From assembly GCA_001515955.1 (NCBI GenBank), contig LOES01000134.1:1-13250 (forward strand): a stretch of DNA of 13,250 bases. The letters are read 5' to 3'. The stretch's first letter is position 1. Each line of letters starts with the position of its first letter. This DNA comes from Clostridia bacterium BRH_c25 (GTDB lineage Bacteria > Bacillota_A > Clostridia > Lutisporales > Lutisporaceae). Below are positions 12,490 through 13,250 of this stretch, one piece after another. A model generated the notes under the pieces. It was not told the DNA's origin and did no database searches. It was given only the letters and a program-made list of their open reading frames with translations. The translations under genes were made by a program, and so were the position numbers.

Positions 12490-13250
12490 ATGCTTTTTCC
12501 TCCTTTCCTTGCCGGATTTCTTCCTGTTGTATTTGTAGCAGCTTCCTTTTCATTTCTTCTGAACGGGACAGGACGCCCGTACATAGCTTCACCTCCTTTC
12601 GAAGCAGGGATAGCCTTTCGGAAAGCTCTTTGATTTGCTCCTTGCAGACCGCTATCTGCGCCTCATCCTTGCACCGGCGTATTCGGTTATAAAGAGCTTT
12701 GCGACCGGCATACAGCTTGCTCATTTCCTGCTCCATCGTTGACTGATATGTGAAAAGCTGCTCCTTACTCGAAATATGGTGAGTGCAGAGCAGCTTGGTT
12801 TGTGCAGTGATTTCCGCCAGGTACCAGAGGTCCTCGCGCAATAAAAAATGCGTCCGCTTATTGGACGCGCGGTTTCGGGGCAGAATCCCCATCTTATATA
12901 AATAGTGGAAGTAGAGAGCTTGGAGGCCGGTTATCTTTCTCGCTGTCTTGAGAGAGCCTTTTAGGGTGCAGCGTTTTATTTTCGGCTCCGACAGGATTTG
13001 CTGCCTCTTAGGAGTGCAGTTTTGCAGGATGCGCTGCTTTATGGCTTCTTCGCTGTAATCGTCTCCCAAGGTTTTCAGCCGGACAAAACGTTCCTTGCCC
13101 GGTGGACGCACCGCTATATGTTTCACGCCGGTTTTAACTTCGTATTCCAGCTTGCGGAGAGTGGCGATAAACTGCGTGAAGGTCATAGCGGTGGCAATCA
13201 CACTGTCAACATCTTCCCGGACCAGGCCCCGCCAGGTGGGTTTGCCTTCC
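12440..13250 (-). CDS. Relaxase/mobilization nuclease, C-terminal part (5' end outside the window)
   Basis: The reading frame is open to the right edge and encodes at least 269 residues of the C-terminal part of a Tn1549-type (MobP-like) relaxase. The apparent GTG start at 13201 is internal. Upstream codons in frame read GKPTWRGLVREDVDSV, a typical segment in these relaxases, followed by IATAMTFTQFIATLRKLEY and RPPGKERFVRLKTLGDDY. The last third is helical and charged, probably coiled coil (EQIKELSERLSLLRKEVK). The catalytic tyrosine and histidine motifs lie in the missing N-terminal part, so activity cannot be judged. The intact enzyme nicks the origin of transfer and pilots the strand. Its end overlaps the pcfB start by 50 bases. 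A terminator-like hairpin lies inside the gene at 12841-12868. Confidence 0.88.
   Translation of the reverse strand, partial: EGKPTWRGLVREDVDSVIATAMTFTQFIATLRKLEYEVKTGVKHIAVRPPGKERFVRLKTLGDDYSEEAIKQRILQNCTPKRQQILSEPKIKRCTLKGSLKTARKITGLQALYFHYLYKMGILPRNRASNKRTHFLLREDLWYLAEITAQTKLLCTHHISSKEQLFTYQSTMEQEMSKLYAGRKALYNRIRRCKDEAQIAVCKEQIKELSERLSLLRKEVKLCTGVLSRSEEMKRKLLQIQQEEIRQGKEEKAYEQRSRSCGSNRQHES
12841..12868 (-). terminator. Short terminator-like hairpin inside the relaxase gene
   Basis: On the minus strand GCGTCC (12868-12863) pairs with GGACGC (12855-12850) around a seven-base loop, and ATTTTTTATT follows. The stem is only six pairs but GC-rich. It lies fully within the relaxase coding sequence, so active translation would normally shield it. 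Whether it terminates is uncertain. Confidence 0.4.

Noticed and set aside
11794..12633. Long plus-strand open frame (279 codons) opposite the pcfB-like gene
   Set aside because: It is an antisense shadow: no ribosome site, low-complexity Phe/Gly/Leu composition caused by the Lys/Glu/Ala-rich PcfB tail, and the minus-strand gene is well supported.
1..13250. CRISPR arrays, tRNA or rRNA genes, insertion sequences, restriction-modification or retron-like systems
   Set aside because: I looked for regularly spaced repeats, cloverleaf-like RNA, transposase motifs and reverse-transcriptase motifs, and saw none.

Overview
The window carries part of the conjugation module of an integrative and conjugative element (ICE) of the Tn1549 / Clostridioides difficile CD1107-CD1115 type, followed by a short accessory segment and AT-rich decayed DNA. 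The host is most likely a low-to-mid-GC Clostridia (Lachnospiraceae- or Clostridiaceae-like gut Firmicute). The evidence is the gene set (Maff2, PrgI, PcfB, CD1108-, CD1110-, CD1112- and CD1115-type proteins), strong GGAGG ribosome binding sites, and frequent TTG starts. No species can be named from the sequence.

Layout. Almost everything is on the minus strand, so the operon reads from right to left. In transcription order: the C-terminal end of a relaxase (13250-12440, cut by the window edge), a PcfB-family protein (12489-11674), an ArdC-like ssDNA-binding protein (11667-10768), a 63-aa protein (10755-10564), the VirD4-like coupling ATPase (10577-8814), the Maff2 membrane protein (8787-8479), a 75-aa protein (8473-8246) and the VirB6/TrbL-like channel protein (8182-7343). 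One gene then lies on the plus strand, a 136-aa membrane protein (6903-7313). The minus-strand module resumes with a 65-aa charged protein (6823-6626), PrgI (6565-6200), the VirB4-like ATPase (6207-3871), a DUF6075 protein (3795-3388) and a CD1108-family protein (3350-1707). The last of these lacks the cell-wall hydrolase domain usual for that family. Two accessory genes follow, an unknown 78-aa protein and a RadC/JAB-domain protein (1363-659).

Positions 1-396 hold relics of two metabolic genes on the minus strand: the start of a GAGNGG-type octopine/nopaline-dehydrogenase-like gene, frameshifted at a run of seven C, and a fragment of an oligopeptide ABC-transporter substrate-binding protein. 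This looks like degraded chromosomal or earlier-inserted DNA.

How the genes work together. The relaxase with its PcfB and ArdC-like partners processes and protects the transferred strand. VirD4 recruits it to a type IV secretion channel built from VirB6, PrgI, Maff2 and VirB4. The CD1108 protein should normally open the peptidoglycan.

The most interesting structure is regulatory. At 6839-6909 two sigma-A-like promoters face each other, and their -10 boxes form the arms of an inverted repeat. One would drive the plus-strand membrane gene, a candidate entry-exclusion gene next to virB6. The other would drive the 65-aa/prgI/virB4 half of the operon. In addition, intrinsic-terminator-like hairpins on the coding strand lie just before prgI, inside the first codons of virD4, and inside the relaxase gene, which suggests attenuation or antitermination control of transfer.
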